Positions 15,758 through 25,818 of a stretch of 61,682 bases of DNA are shown here, piece by piece. The translations under genes and the position numbers were made by a program. The DNA comes from an uncultured Clostridia bacterium (GTDB lineage Bacteria; Bacillota; Clostridia; TANB77; CAG-508): contig CALXAV010000001.1 in NCBI GenBank assembly GCA_944386385.1, positions 112,910-174,591 of the forward strand, written 5' to 3'. How positions within the stretch are numbered: position 1 is the stretch's first letter; each line of letters starts with the position of its first letter. A model generated the notes under the pieces. The model saw only the letters and a program-made list of their open reading frames with translations. It did no database searches and was not told the DNA's origin.

Positions 15758-18373
15758 CTATTGCATTTTTTCTTTTATTTTTACTAAAGTATTTAAAGCA
15801 TCTATCGGCGTTAATTCGTTTAGATTAATTTTATCTATTTCATGTGCTATTTCTGCTAATTTATAATTATACATATCAAATTGTCCTTCTACTTGTTTTT
15901 TGTCTTTCTTTTCTTCTTTCTTTCCTGTTAAAACATTTTTTCTTTCAATTGATTGTAAAATTTTATTTGCTTTGTTTGTTACATCTTTTGGAACTCCAGC
16001 TAGTCTTGCAACATGTATTCCGTAACTTTCGTCAGTACCACCACGTATTATTTTTCTTAAGAAGATTATGTCCTCTCCTTTTTCTTTTACTGCAATTGAA
16101 TAATTTTTTACGCCTTCTATTTTTTCTTCTAACTCTGTTAGTTCGTGATAGTGTGTTGCAAATAATGTTTTTGCTCCACATTTCTCTTTATCAGCAATAT
16201 ATTCTGCAACTGCCCATGCAATAGATAAACCATCATATGTAGAAGTTCCTCTTCCTATTTCATCTAAAATTACTAAACTATTTGGTGTTGCTTCTTTTAA
16301 AATGCTAGCGACCTCCATCATTTCAACCATAAATGTACTTTGTCCCATACTTAAATCATCAGAAGCTCCAACTCTTGTAAATATCTTGTCTACCACTCCA
16401 ATAGTAGCTGACTCTGCTGGTACAAAACTTCCTACTTGTGCCATTAAAGTAATTAATGCTACTTGTCTCATATATGTAGATTTACCTGCCATATTAGGTC
16501 CTGTAATTATTGCTAACCTATTTTCATCTTTATCTAGATGAGTATCATTTTCAACAAAACTTCCTGTTCCTAATATTTTTTCTATTACTGGGTGACGTCC
16601 ATTTTTTATATCTATTACTCCAAAATTATTTACATTTGGTTTACAGTAATTCATATCTTCTGCAACTTCTGCAAATGATGCTAAAACATCTAATGTTGAA
16701 ACTACTTCACTTGTAGTTTGTAATCTTACTACATTTTTTGCTATTTCTTGTCTTATATTTGTAAATGCATCATATTCAAGATTTACAACCTTTTCTTCAG
16801 CACCTAATATTTGATTTTCTAGATTTTTTAATTCTTCTGTGATATATCTTTCAGCATTTGTTAATGTTTGTTTTCTTATATATCTTTCAGGCACTAAATT
16901 TAAATTTGATTTTGTAACTTCTAAATAATATCCAAATACTTTATTAAATCCTACTTTTAAATTCTTAATCCCTGTTTTTTCTTTTTCATCTGCCTCTAGT
17001 TTAATTAGCCAGTTCTTTCCTTCTGTTTGTGCTGTTTTTAATTTATCAATTTCATCATCATATCCTAGTTTAATAATTCCTCCATCCGTTATTGTCATTG
17101 GTGGGTCATCTACTATTGCTTTTTCAATTAAGCCATATATGTCTTGAAGTTCATCCAAATTTTCATATAGTTCTTTTAATAAATCAGATTTACAATCAGC
17201 TAGAATCTTTTTAACTTCAGGTAATTTAAACAAAGAATTTTTAAGTGTAATCATATCACGAGCGTTAGCATTTCCATATGCCATTTTTCCTGTTAATCTT
17301 TCAATATCATAAACCTTTTTTAAATTTTCTATTACGTCTCCTCTTAGAATAATATCGCTTTTTAATTCCTCTACAGCATCTAATCTTTTATTAATTTCAT
17401 TAACATCTACTAATGGGTCACTAAGCCATCTTCTAAGTAGCCTTCCTCCCATTGATGTAGAAGTCTTATCTAATACCCAAAGAAGTGTTCCTTTTTTAGA
17501 CTTATCTCTCATTTTTTCAGTAATTTCAAGGTTTCTTCTCGCATTTATATCTAATGCCATATATTTAGATATTTGATAAACTGTTATTTTATTTATATGG
17601 TCTAAAGAAGTCTTTTGAGTTTCTTCTATATATTCTATTAAAGCATTGATTGAACTTATAGCCAATTTCTTATCAGAAATATCTTCTAATTTCCTTCCAT
17701 TATTATCTACAATAGTAAACCTTAAATTTATGTTATTTAGTTCAGATATAAAGAACTTGTCATTAAATTTAGTAACATATATATTTTCAAATCTTTCTTT
17801 TATTTTACCCATTTCTTCTATACAATCTGCCATCATAGAATTAACAACAAGTTCTGATGGAGTATATCTTGCAATCTCATCTAATAACATTGGGAAATTA
17901 TAATTATCTTTTATTTCAGCTGAATAAAATTCTCCAGTTGATATATCACATATACTTATTCCATAATATATACCAGTTTTATATATAGACATTATATAAT
18001 TGTTTTTTCTCTCTTCTAGCATATTACTATCTACTAATGTTCCTGGTGTTACTACTCTTATTACTCCTCTTTTTACTATTCCTTTTGCTTTTTTAGGATC
18101 TTCTAATTGCTCACATATAGCAACTTTATATCCTTTTGCTATTAATCTTGATATATATATTTCTGCTGCATGATGTGGAATCCCACACATCGGTGCTCTT
18201 TCTTCTTGTCCACAATCTTTTCCTGTTAATGTAAGTTCTAGTTCTCTTGATGCTGTAATTGCATCATCAAAGAACATTTCATAAAAATCTCCTAAACGAT
18301 AAAATAATATACAATCTTGGTATTCTTTTTTTGTTTCTAAATATCTTTGCATCATAGGTGAATATTCTGCCAT
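15758..18373 (-). CDS. mutS: DNA mismatch repair protein MutS
   Basis: A full-length 871-residue MutS. The mismatch-recognition domain starts near residue 1 with the conserved FYRLGDFYEMFFDDA (Phe and Glu contact the mismatch). The core and clamp follow, then the ATPase domain with Walker A GPNMAGKSTYMRQ (about residue 625), LSMGQSTFMVEM and LDEIGRGTSTYDGL. It binds base mismatches and recruits MutL. It starts 2 nt after the HTH gene and follows miaB, so the three form one operon. No mutL is visible in this window. Confidence 0.98.
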   Translation of the reverse strand: MAEYSPMMQRYLETKKEYQDCILFYRLGDFYEMFFDDAITASRELELTLTGKDCGQEERAPMCGIPHHAAEIYISRLIAKGYKVAICEQLEDPKKAKGIVKRGVIRVVTPGTLVDSNMLEERKNNYIMSIYKTGIYYGISICDISTGEFYSAEIKDNYNFPMLLDEIARYTPSELVVNSMMADCIEEMGKIKERFENIYVTKFNDKFFISELNNINLRFTIVDNNGRKLEDISDKKLAISSINALIEYIEETQKTSLDHINKITVYQISKYMALDINARRNLEITEKMRDKSKKGTLLWVLDKTSTSMGGRLLRRWLSDPLVDVNEINKRLDAVEELKSDIILRGDVIENLKKVYDIERLTGKMAYGNANARDMITLKNSLFKLPEVKKILADCKSDLLKELYENLDELQDIYGLIEKAIVDDPPMTITDGGIIKLGYDDEIDKLKTAQTEGKNWLIKLEADEKEKTGIKNLKVGFNKVFGYYLEVTKSNLNLVPERYIRKQTLTNAERYITEELKNLENQILGAEEKVVNLEYDAFTNIRQEIAKNVVRLQTTSEVVSTLDVLASFAEVAEDMNYCKPNVNNFGVIDIKNGRHPVIEKILGTGSFVENDTHLDKDENRLAIITGPNMAGKSTYMRQVALITLMAQVGSFVPAESATIGVVDKIFTRVGASDDLSMGQSTFMVEMMEVASILKEATPNSLVILDEIGRGTSTYDGLSIAWAVAEYIADKEKCGAKTLFATHYHELTELEEKIEGVKNYSIAVKEKGEDIIFLRKIIRGGTDESYGIHVARLAGVPKDVTNKANKILQSIERKNVLTGKKEEKKDKKQVEGQFDMYNYKLAEIAHEIDKINLNELTPIDALNTLVKIKEKMQ

Positions 18374-18375
18374 TT

Positions 18376-19236
18376 TTATCTATCTTCCTTTCCTTCTTCA
18401 TTTTCTTGTTCTTCTAACTTTTCATATTCTTTTACTTTTATTCTCATTCTTCTTAAAGTACTAACACTAATGCCTAATGCTTTTGCTTTATCTTTATTAG
18501 TACCTTCAATACTATCTGCTTTTTCTAATATTTTCTTTTGTTTTAAGTATTCTAGTTTTGCCTTGGGTATACTATCATCAATAATAACTGGACCTTCATC
18601 AAATCCACTTAATGTATTATCAATTAGATATAATTCCAAATTCGTAAAAGGCTTCCTTTTCATTTTTCTATCAGAATGTTCTTTTCCAATTCTATATAAT
18701 GACTCATAATATTCGTCATCTTTTAATTTATCTAGCTCTCTACTTACTGTCCTTGGTGGAATTCCATATGTCCTTGCAATTTCACTTTGACTCATATCAT
18801 CTTTTATCATTTCGATTATTAAAGCTTTAAAGTTTATAAAAGAATAATCTGGATTAATTTTTTGTTTATATTCAACGTATCTTCTTTTAATTTCTTCATC
18901 TTGTGAGTTATTTACATACTCTATAATTCTTTCTCTTAATGTTTGATAATATATACCTATTTCTGCTGCTAAATCCATCAGTCCTTTTTCTCCATTTACT
19001 AGTCTAGAAAAAGCATTTCTAATTTCTTCTTCTCCTAGTTCAATTTTTGAAAATTCTTTATTTGTAGAAAGTCTTTTTTGAAACTTTTCTACTAGGTCTG
19101 GTCTATCTTTTAAAAGCTCAATAGCCAATCTTTTAAATCTTTCTCTATCAATATGATATTTTGATTCTATTTCTCTTAGGCTCATATTACCATTTAAGAC
19201 CTCTTTAACTAATTGTTTTAAAACTTCCTCATTCAT
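18376..19236 (-). CDS. Helix-turn-helix protein between miaB and mutS
   Basis: A 286-residue soluble protein with at least four helix-turn-helix-like repeats, for example SLREIESKYHIDRERFKRLA (near residue 20), LMDLAAEIGIYYQTLRERI, SQSEIARTYGIPPRTVSREL and KAKALGISVSTLRRMRIKV. It resembles tandem resolvase-type DNA-binding modules without a catalytic domain. It overlaps the miaB end by 8 nt and abuts mutS, so it is cotranscribed with DNA repair and tRNA modification genes. No named family is recognised. Confidence 0.65.
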   Translation of the reverse strand: MNEEVLKQLVKEVLNGNMSLREIESKYHIDRERFKRLAIELLKDRPDLVEKFQKRLSTNKEFSKIELGEEEIRNAFSRLVNGEKGLMDLAAEIGIYYQTLRERIIEYVNNSQDEEIKRRYVEYKQKINPDYSFINFKALIIEMIKDDMSQSEIARTYGIPPRTVSRELDKLKDDEYYESLYRIGKEHSDRKMKRKPFTNLELYLIDNTLSGFDEGPVIIDDSIPKAKLEYLKQKKILEKADSIEGTNKDKAKALGISVSTLRRMRIKVKEYEKLEEQENEEGKEDR

Positions 19237-20647
19237 TTACTTCTCCTTTTAAGTACCACATATGTTCTGATACAATTTTTAAACTTACCATTTCTCCAAT
19301 TAATTTTTTGTCTCCTTCAAATATAACAACTTTATTACTATCTGTCCTTCCAGTTAACATATTTGGATTATTTTTACTTTCTCCCTCTACTAACACTTTT
19401 TGTACTGTTTCTACATATTTTTGGTTATTTTCTTCTATCTGACTCTCAACTAACTCTTTTAATCTATCAAATCTTTTATGTTTTATTTCTTCAAGTATTT
19501 GATTTGGCATTTTATCTCCTGGTGTTCCAACTCTTCTTGAATATATAAACATATATACTTGTTCAAATTTTACTTTTCTTACAACATCTAAAGTATCTTC
19601 AAACTCTTCATCTGTCTCACCTGGGAATCCTACTATTATATCTGTTGATAAAGTTAAATTTGGAATTTTCTTTTTCATTTTATCTACTAAGTTTAAGTAT
19701 TGTTCCTTTGAATATTTTCTATTCATTTCTTTTAATACTTTGGTATTCCCTGATTGAAGCGGTAAATGTATTAACTTACAAACCTTCTTGCAACCAGCAA
19801 TTGCATCTATTACATCATCTGTAAAATCTTTTGGATGTGGTGATACAAAACGTATTCTTTCTATTCCATCTATTTTATTTATTGCTCTTAATAAAGTTGC
19901 AAATGAATTTACTCCTTCATATTCTTCAATTGGAATATTTTTTTCTTTTTCTACTCTTAAATATGAATTTACATTTTGACCAAGTAAAGTTATTTCTTTA
20001 TAACCTTCTTTTGCTAAAGATTTTACTTCCTCTATAATATCTTTAGGACTTCTACTTCTTTCTCTTCCACGTACATAAGGAACTATACAATATGTACAAA
20101 AGTTATTACAACCATTCATTATAGTTACAGATGCTTTTATTTTACTATCTCTTTTAATAGGCAAACCTTCATAAATTTCTCCATCAACATCTATAACATC
20201 TTCTATTTTTCTTTTTTCTTCTATTGCTCTATATAAATCTTCAGGAAATTTATATAATGTATGTGTCCCAAAAATTATATCTACAAAAGGATAGCTCTCT
20301 TTTATTTTATCTGTTATATGTTTTTCTTGCATCATACAACCACCGATTGCAATTATAAGCCCTTTTTCTTCTTTTAATCTCTTTAATTCTCCAAGTTTCC
20401 CAAATAATTTATCTTCTGCATTTTCTCTTACACAACATGTATTAAATAAAGCTATGTCTGTTTCTTTTACATTATCAGTTTTACTGTACCCTATTTCTTC
20501 AAGCATTCCACATAATTTTTCACTATCATTTTCATTTAATTGACAGCCCATTGTTAATATATTATATTTAAGGTTCTTTCCTTCATTTAACTTCCTTAAC
20601 TTTGCTATGTATTCTTCTTGCACTTTTACTTCGTTTCTTGTATCCAT
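19229..20647 (-). CDS. miaB: tRNA-2-methylthio-N6-dimethylallyladenosine synthase MiaB
   Basis: A 472-residue protein. The N-terminal MTTase domain has three Cys that hold one 4Fe-4S cluster (TMGCQLNENDSEK, NTCCVRENA, GGCMMQEK). The radical-SAM motif CNNFCTYC, followed by IVPYVRGRERSR, holds the second near residue 180. A TRAM RNA-binding domain closes the protein. It adds a methylthio group at A37 of tRNAs reading U-starting codons. The ATG is followed by MDTRNEV, and the gene opens an operon with the HTH gene and mutS. Decoding fidelity is relevant here because of the frameshift sites in the window. Confidence 0.96.
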   Translation of the reverse strand: MDTRNEVKVQEEYIAKLRKLNEGKNLKYNILTMGCQLNENDSEKLCGMLEEIGYSKTDNVKETDIALFNTCCVRENAEDKLFGKLGELKRLKEEKGLIIAIGGCMMQEKHITDKIKESYPFVDIIFGTHTLYKFPEDLYRAIEEKRKIEDVIDVDGEIYEGLPIKRDSKIKASVTIMNGCNNFCTYCIVPYVRGRERSRSPKDIIEEVKSLAKEGYKEITLLGQNVNSYLRVEKEKNIPIEEYEGVNSFATLLRAINKIDGIERIRFVSPHPKDFTDDVIDAIAGCKKVCKLIHLPLQSGNTKVLKEMNRKYSKEQYLNLVDKMKKKIPNLTLSTDIIVGFPGETDEEFEDTLDVVRKVKFEQVYMFIYSRRVGTPGDKMPNQILEEIKHKRFDRLKELVESQIEENNQKYVETVQKVLVEGESKNNPNMLTGRTDSNKVVIFEGDKKLIGEMVSLKIVSEHMWYLKGEVNE

Positions 20648-20708
20648 TTTATACCTCCTGCTTGCATATTTTATTATATTTTTAAAAATTTTGCAAGTAA
20701 AAACAAAA

Positions 20709-20734
20709 TGGAGTAGAAATAAACTTTCTACCCC
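20709..20734 (-). terminator. rpmE terminator
   Basis: GTAGAAA / TTTCTAC stem with flanking G/C pairs, followed on the minus strand by a T-rich tract, 20 nt past the rpmE stop. Confidence 0.75.
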
Positions 20735-20754
20735 AAAAATCCCTATCTTTTTTA

Positions 20755-20955
20755 TTACTCAAGACCATATTTCTTTTTAAATCTGTCTGCTCTACCACCA
20801 ACTGTGTCTTGTCTTAAGTTTCCTGTCCAGAATGGATGGCATTTTGAACATACATCTACTTTTAAATCTTTTTTAGTTGAACCAACTTCTAAAACATTAC
20901 CACAAGCACATGTAATAGTTGTTTGGTTGTATTCTGGTTGTATATCTTTTTTCAT
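20755..20955 (-). CDS. rpmE: 50S ribosomal protein L31
   Basis: A 66-residue protein when started at the ATG at 20955 after AGAGAGGTG (MKKDIQPEY, the usual L31 start). It carries the zinc-type Cys pattern (CAC...CSKCHPFW) and the end [12 protein letters not shown]. It is monocistronic, with its own terminator. Confidence 0.97.
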   Translation of the reverse strand: MKKDIQPEYNQTTITCACGNVLEVGSTKKDLKVDVCSKCHPFWTGNLRQDTVGGRADRFKKKYGLE

Positions 20956-21036
20956 TTTGTTCACCTCTCTTTAATTTAAATAACATGACTGTTTCTTATA
21001 ATAACATATTTTTTATTTTTTTTCAAGTAATTTTCA

Positions 21037-21213
21037 TTAATTTGTTTGATTTTCTTCATTTGAACTATTTTGTTGCTGCTCATACATATATTCTGCTGAA
21101 TATAACATTTCTTTATTTAATGATAATTTATGCACTAACTTACTCATTATATTAAATACACATGCTATTATTAATATTAACATTCCTATTTTTTTCCAAT
21201 ATTTTGCAAGCAT
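21037..21213 (-). CDS. Small single-helix membrane protein
   Basis: A 58-residue product with AAGGAG 8 nt before the ATG. The start MLAKYWKKIGMLILIIACVF gives one membrane helix with a basic N-terminus, and the tail is Gln/Asn/Glu-rich. It lies between rpmE and the divergent VanW gene. No family recognised; the good ribosome site and codon pattern support it as real. Confidence 0.6.
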   Translation of the reverse strand: MLAKYWKKIGMLILIIACVFNIMSKLVHKLSLNKEMLYSAEYMYEQQQNSSNEENQTN

Positions 21214-21420
21214 AATATATCTCCTTAAAATTTTAATACATATTAATTATACTTTTATTTTACAAAAAAGTCAATTGTTTTTAGGAAAAAACACATCCAC
21301 GTCAATACTTTTCCCAAATGTTTATATATTATAATATACGTCAATATTTTTAAAAATTTTAATGAATTTTTTGGATTAATAATATATTTTGTTCTGGTTA
21401 AAATAAAAATGGTGATAAAA

Positions 21421-22158
21421 ATGAAAAATAAATCTTGGATTTTATTGATACTTTTATTAGTTGTTTTATTTGATGTTGGAGTATACTATTATTTCACATC
21501 AACTAAAAACAATAACGAATCAAACTATGAAGCAAATAGAACTTCTACTAACGCTAATAATGAAGAAAATAATACACAAGAAGAAAACACTTCAGCGGAA
21601 AATCAAACATCAGAAGAACAAGAAAAGCAAGAAAAAGAAAATACTCAAAATAATAATGAAGTTACGGAAGAAAAGCCAAAAGAGCAACAATATAAAGAAG
21701 AACAAATTGCAACTTTTTCAACTAAAATATATTCCAAAGACTCTGCAAGACAAAATAACATTAAAATTACTTGTAATACTTTAAATAATACTACTGTAAA
21801 AAATGGCAGTACTTTTTCTTTTTGTAGTACAGTAGGAAAAGCAACTTCATCTAAAGGATATCAAGAAGCGGATGTTTACGACCATAATGGTAATAAGACA
21901 AAAGGCTTAGGTGGTGGAAATTGCCAAGTAAGTAGCACTCTTTACAATGCAGTTTTAGCTGTTTCTTCATTAAAAGTAACAGAAAGACATGAACATAGTA
22001 ATGATGTTCCATATGTTAAAGATGGAAAAGATGCAGCTGTTGCTTATGGTAGTTATGACCTTAAATTTGTAAATAACACTGGAAATGATATAAAAATCAA
22101 AGCTTCAACAGATGGTTCAAGTGTTACAGTTACTATTAATTCATTAAAAGCTATTTAA
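21421..22158 (+). CDS. VanW-domain exported protein
   Basis: The ATG at 21421 is chosen because GGTGAT precedes it; the product is 245 residues. One N-terminal membrane anchor (about residues 4-23) is followed by a Glu/Asn/Gln-rich spacer of about 70 residues. The VanW domain comes next, with FSFCSTVGKATSSKGYQEA, GGGNCQVSSTLYNAVL, ERHEHSNDVPYVKDG and DAAVAYGSYDLKF. VanW proteins are extracytoplasmic and linked to peptidoglycan or envelope functions; activity is undefined. It converges on the gene at 22181 with a shared terminator. Confidence 0.9.
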   Translation: MKNKSWILLILLLVVLFDVGVYYYFTSTKNNNESNYEANRTSTNANNEENNTQEENTSAENQTSEEQEKQEKENTQNNNEVTEEKPKEQQYKEEQIATFSTKIYSKDSARQNNIKITCNTLNNTTVKNGSTFSFCSTVGKATSSKGYQEADVYDHNGNKTKGLGGGNCQVSSTLYNAVLAVSSLKVTERHEHSNDVPYVKDGKDAAVAYGSYDLKFVNNTGNDIKIKASTDGSSVTVTINSLKAI

Positions 22159-22159
22159 A

Positions 22160-22185
22160 AGTAGATAGGAATAATCCTATCTACT
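22160..22185. terminator. Shared bidirectional terminator
   Basis: An 11-bp perfect stem (AGTAGATAGGA / TCCTATCTACT) with an ATAA loop lies between convergent genes; the stop codon of the minus gene is inside the stem. Confidence 0.85.
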
Positions 22186-23617
22186 GTACATTTATTATAT
22201 CACAATCTGTTATCATATATGTTTCTGTTTCCTTATCATATTCTACTGTTAAAGTAATTCTAGCTTCTAATATCTCTCCTAATGAGGCAATATCTTCTAA
22301 TTGAATTTTTGTTATACCATCTTCGGAGCTTAATACTTTGGCATTTTCTTCTTTTATATATGGTCCTCCGCCAATTCCATCTATAACAAAATAAACTTTT
22401 CCATTATAATCATGTAGAAAGTCATCAAAATCTTGACCTGGTGAATACCATATACTTTCACTTTTGGTTTTAGAAATTGCATTTGATGTCATGTATTTTT
22501 CTATATTTTCTCTCATATCTTGAATACTTTTAGCTCCAACAAGTTCTTCTACTGAATAACCATCAATAGTTCCAGGAATTGTAACTTCTCCTGTTCTATA
22601 TTGTATATCATATACCTCATTATGTCCATAAAGTGGTCCACAATATAAAAAGCTAAACCATTTTAAATGTTCTCCTAATTTTTCTTGAACATTTGCTTGA
22701 GTTATTTTTATTTTTTCTTCTTCAAGTCTTTCTAATTCTTCTTTAGCTGTTTGCATTTCTTCTTTTTTGTTTGTTAATTCTTCTTCTTTATTAGTTATCT
22801 CTTCTTTTACTTCTTCTGTTACAATCTCATCTTGAGGCTTATATCCATTTACTGCATTTTGCATAGCATCTTTCATGTCTTCTTCACTTAAATTAGTATT
22901 AAAATCAACTACAGTACTTTTTTCTACTTCTGGTCTTATAAATGTCTCATCATATTTTGATATTGTTATTGTATCTCCAGTAGATGTTTCTTGAGTAGTT
23001 TCTTCTCCTTTTGTTATTGTATATTCCGGAAGTTTTTCTTCCTTATTTGGATTTATTATATTACTTACTGGCTCATATTTATCTTGTGTTTCATTTTCTA
23101 TATGTGCATATAAACGATATAATTTTTCTTCTATACTATATAATAATTCTATATCTGATGGCTCTTCTATTTTTGTATAAGTTACATTTCCTTCTTCTAT
23201 TTTGTATATATTATTATAAGTTTCATCTTCTTTATTATATGAAACAATCATTACAGGATTTTCTTCATTTTCAATTTCTGCAAACTCTATTTTTGTATTT
23301 TCCATACCATCAGCAAATCCTATATCCTCTTTAGATTTTGTTCCTTCAATTGTTCCTTCTTTTAAATAAGAATAATAAGTTTCTCCCCACTCACTTTCTA
23401 ATGGCGCTTTTAATTCTATATACTTATATAAGAAAAATCCTCCAACTCCTGCTACTATTAAAACTACTAATACTATAACTATAATAATTGCTTTTTTCTT
23501 TGATTTTTTTGTTTTTTCTTTGTTTTCCCTTACATCATTTTCTCCTTCTTTGGCTTCTACAGTTTTTTCGTTTTGCTCGCTAGATTTAACTTCTTCCTCT
23601 TTTTCATCTTCTTTCAT
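22181..23617 (-). CDS. Membrane-anchored extracellular protein with coiled coil
   Basis: A 478-residue protein: a charged Lys/Glu-rich cytoplasmic stretch of about 40 residues, one membrane helix (about 45-67, ending FFLYKY), then an extracellular part. A coiled coil lies around residues 265-310 (EEITNKEEELTNKKEEM and onward), and a compact C-terminal domain carries GPLYGHNEVYDIQY and VYFVIDGIGGGPYI. The domain is not recognised. A sensor or envelope protein is plausible. Confidence 0.6.
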   Translation of the reverse strand: MKEDEKEEEVKSSEQNEKTVEAKEGENDVRENKEKTKKSKKKAIIIVIVLVVLIVAGVGGFFLYKYIELKAPLESEWGETYYSYLKEGTIEGTKSKEDIGFADGMENTKIEFAEIENEENPVMIVSYNKEDETYNNIYKIEEGNVTYTKIEEPSDIELLYSIEEKLYRLYAHIENETQDKYEPVSNIINPNKEEKLPEYTITKGEETTQETSTGDTITISKYDETFIRPEVEKSTVVDFNTNLSEEDMKDAMQNAVNGYKPQDEIVTEEVKEEITNKEEELTNKKEEMQTAKEELERLEEEKIKITQANVQEKLGEHLKWFSFLYCGPLYGHNEVYDIQYRTGEVTIPGTIDGYSVEELVGAKSIQDMRENIEKYMTSNAISKTKSESIWYSPGQDFDDFLHDYNGKVYFVIDGIGGGPYIKEENAKVLSSEDGITKIQLEDIASLGEILEARITLTVEYDKETETYMITDCDIINVQ

Positions 23618-23752
23618 TTTCTAAATCCCCCTTATTTTCTTTTTATAGAAATATAATATACTATTTCTCTTTAAATTGTCAATCAAAGTTCTTTGTTTAT
23701 TCATAATATTATTTAAAATGAATATATTTTAGTATTAATTGGAGGGATTTTT

Positions 23753-25123
23753 ATGAGAGTTTTTAAATTAAGTTTTAGTCTTTTTATTGTTTTTACTATT
23801 TGTTTTTCATATTTTGTAATTCCTTGCTTTGCAAGTGAATTAGGTTACATTTGGTCTGACTCTCTTGAAACTTCTGGAAATATTGTAAATGATACTTTTA
23901 ATAATAATGCAAATAGTATCCAAAACACAAATAATAGTACAAATTCAAACAGCGAAACAAATTCTATTAGTATTAATTCAACAAATAACAACACTAATAC
24001 CAATGAAATAACAGTAGAAGAAACAAATTCTGAGATTGCGGAAGATAATTTTTTAGGATTAGATTGTGGCTCTGCAATTTTAATAGAACAATCTACCGGG
24101 CAAGTTTTATATGCTTATAATATTCATGAGCAATTACACCCAGCATCTGTAACTAAAGTTATGAGTATACTCCTTATTATGGAAGCTCTAGACAGTGGAA
24201 AAATTAATTTAACAGATGAAGTACCTTGTAGTGAAAATGCTGCTTCTATGGGAGGATCTCAAATATGGCTTGACCCTAGAGAAACATTAACAGTAGATGA
24301 AATGTTAAAAGCAATTTGTGTAAACTCTGCAAATGACTGCGTAGTAGCAATGGCCGAGTATATCGCAGGAACTGAAGAAGCTTTTGTTCAAATGATGAAT
24401 GATAAAGCAAAAGAACTAGGAATGAATGATACTACTTTTAAAAACTGTCACGGATTAGATGAAGATGGTCATGTAACTTCCGCTTATGATATCTCATTAA
24501 TGTCTAGAGAACTTTTAAAAAATCATCCTGATGTTACAAAATATACCACTATTTGGATGGATACATTAAGAGATGGAAAATCCCAACTTTCAAATACAAA
24601 TAAACTTATCAAAAATTACAAAGGTGCAACTGGCTTAAAAACAGGCTCTACTTCTCTTGCCTTATACAATCTATCTGCTAGCGCTACTCGTGATGATTTA
24701 TCTTTGATTGCTGTTATTATGAAAGCTCCTTCTAGCAAAATAAGGTTTGAAGATGCTACAAAGCTTTTAGATTACGGATTTAATACTTTTTCATATAAAG
24801 AATTTGGCAAAAAAGATGATGTAGTAAAAACAGTATCTGTAAATAAAGGAACTAAAGATGAAGTAGAAGCGGTTTTAAAAGAAAATAGTGGTACATTACT
24901 TGAAAAAGGTTCAGATAAAAATATAGAACAGACTATTACTTTAGAAGAAAATGTATCTGCACCTGTAACCAAAGGTCAAAAACTTGGTGAAGTTTCTTTC
25001 ACTCTTGATGGCGAAGTTTTATCTACTGTTGATATTATTGCAAAAGATGATGTAGAAAAAATTGGTTTATTTTCTATCATAAAGAAAGTATATTATTCTT
25101 GGGTTGATTTATTAAGAAGCTAA
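23753..25123 (+). CDS. dacF: D-alanyl-D-alanine carboxypeptidase (penicillin-binding protein 5 type)
   Basis: A 456-residue protein: a signal peptide (about residues 1-28, ending CFASE), an Asn/Thr-rich linker, then the serine peptidase domain. It has all three active-site motifs: SVTK (about residue 131, in LHPASVTKVMS), SAN (about residue 193) and KTG (about residue 299, in GLKTGSTS). A PBP5 C-terminal domain follows, and the end (KKVYYSWVDLL) is an amphipathic membrane anchor. It trims the terminal D-Ala of peptidoglycan stem peptides at the outer membrane face. GGAGGG precedes the ATG. The dacF versus dacA name is uncertain. Confidence 0.92.
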   Translation: MRVFKLSFSLFIVFTICFSYFVIPCFASELGYIWSDSLETSGNIVNDTFNNNANSIQNTNNSTNSNSETNSISINSTNNNTNTNEITVEETNSEIAEDNFLGLDCGSAILIEQSTGQVLYAYNIHEQLHPASVTKVMSILLIMEALDSGKINLTDEVPCSENAASMGGSQIWLDPRETLTVDEMLKAICVNSANDCVVAMAEYIAGTEEAFVQMMNDKAKELGMNDTTFKNCHGLDEDGHVTSAYDISLMSRELLKNHPDVTKYTTIWMDTLRDGKSQLSNTNKLIKNYKGATGLKTGSTSLALYNLSASATRDDLSLIAVIMKAPSSKIRFEDATKLLDYGFNTFSYKEFGKKDDVVKTVSVNKGTKDEVEAVLKENSGTLLEKGSDKNIEQTITLEENVSAPVTKGQKLGEVSFTLDGEVLSTVDIIAKDDVEKIGLFSIIKKVYYSWVDLLRS

Positions 25124-25134
25124 ATTAAACAAAA

Positions 25135-25194
25135 TAGGGACGGGGAATTTTTGTCTCATTTCGTATAATGTGAAACAAAAATGACCCGTCCCTA
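25135..25194. repeat. GGGACGGG inverted-repeat element, copy 1
   Basis: TAGGGACGGG and CCCGTCCCTA form 10-bp arms around an imperfectly paired middle (TTTTTGTCTCA ... GTGAAACAAAAAT). It lies between the convergent dacF and ytfJ genes and probably terminates both. Related copies are at 39952-40001 and 53001-53016. Confidence 0.75.
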
Positions 25195-25200
25195 AAATTC

Positions 25201-25818
25201 TCACTCATCTTCTAGAGTTTCATCATATTCAAATTCATAGTCTATATCATCTTCTACTTTGTTTTTTTCTTTCCTATCTTCTGTTATTTTCTTAGTACTT
25301 TCATCTATTTTTCTTTCTATTTCTTTTTTATCATCTTGTTGTTTTTTCATATTTTTATCATGTTTCTTTTGCATTTCTTTTAATATTTGGTTTGTTTGTT
25401 CTTTCTTATTTTGAATGCATCTATTCATAATATTATTTGTCTTTTCAATTAAATCTGGAACATAATCTAATAACTTATCCAGTGATGAACTATGTGTCAC
25501 AGGCATAAGTTTTACATTATTAGGTTGTATTACTAAAAAAGCTATCGGGTTTATTGTAACACCTGCACCACTTCCACCACCAAACGGTAACCTATATTGT
25601 ATTTCTTCTTCTTTTTCTTTCTTGCTATATTCATTTATAGTCTCACCACTAAATTCACTTCCACCTGCTGCAAATCCAAATGAAACCTTTGATATTGGAA
25701 TAATCACAATATTGTTTGATGTCTCAATAGGCTCACCTATAATTGTATTTACATCTACCATGTCTTGAATACTATTCATAGCTGTAAGCATAAGACCTTC
25801 TATTGGATGTTCGCTCAT
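25201..25818 (-). CDS. ytfJ: Sporulation protein YtfJ/GerW family
   Basis: A 205-residue protein. Residues 1-115 follow the GerW/YtfJ family: HPIEGLMLTAMNSIQDMVDVNTIIGEP, IIPISKVSFGFAAGGSEF, PFGGGSGAGVTINPIAFLVI. The C-terminal third is an unusually long Lys/Glu-rich coiled coil not seen in the short Bacillus form. GerW-family proteins act in spore germination or assembly. The start overlaps the upstream DUF2953 gene by 47 nt, a common clostridial arrangement (scpA, DUF2953, ytfJ). Confidence 0.92.
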   Translation of the reverse strand: MSEHPIEGLMLTAMNSIQDMVDVNTIIGEPIETSNNIVIIPISKVSFGFAAGGSEFSGETINEYSKKEKEEEIQYRLPFGGGSGAGVTINPIAFLVIQPNNVKLMPVTHSSSLDKLLDYVPDLIEKTNNIMNRCIQNKKEQTNQILKEMQKKHDKNMKKQQDDKKEIERKIDESTKKITEDRKEKNKVEDDIDYEFEYDETLEDE

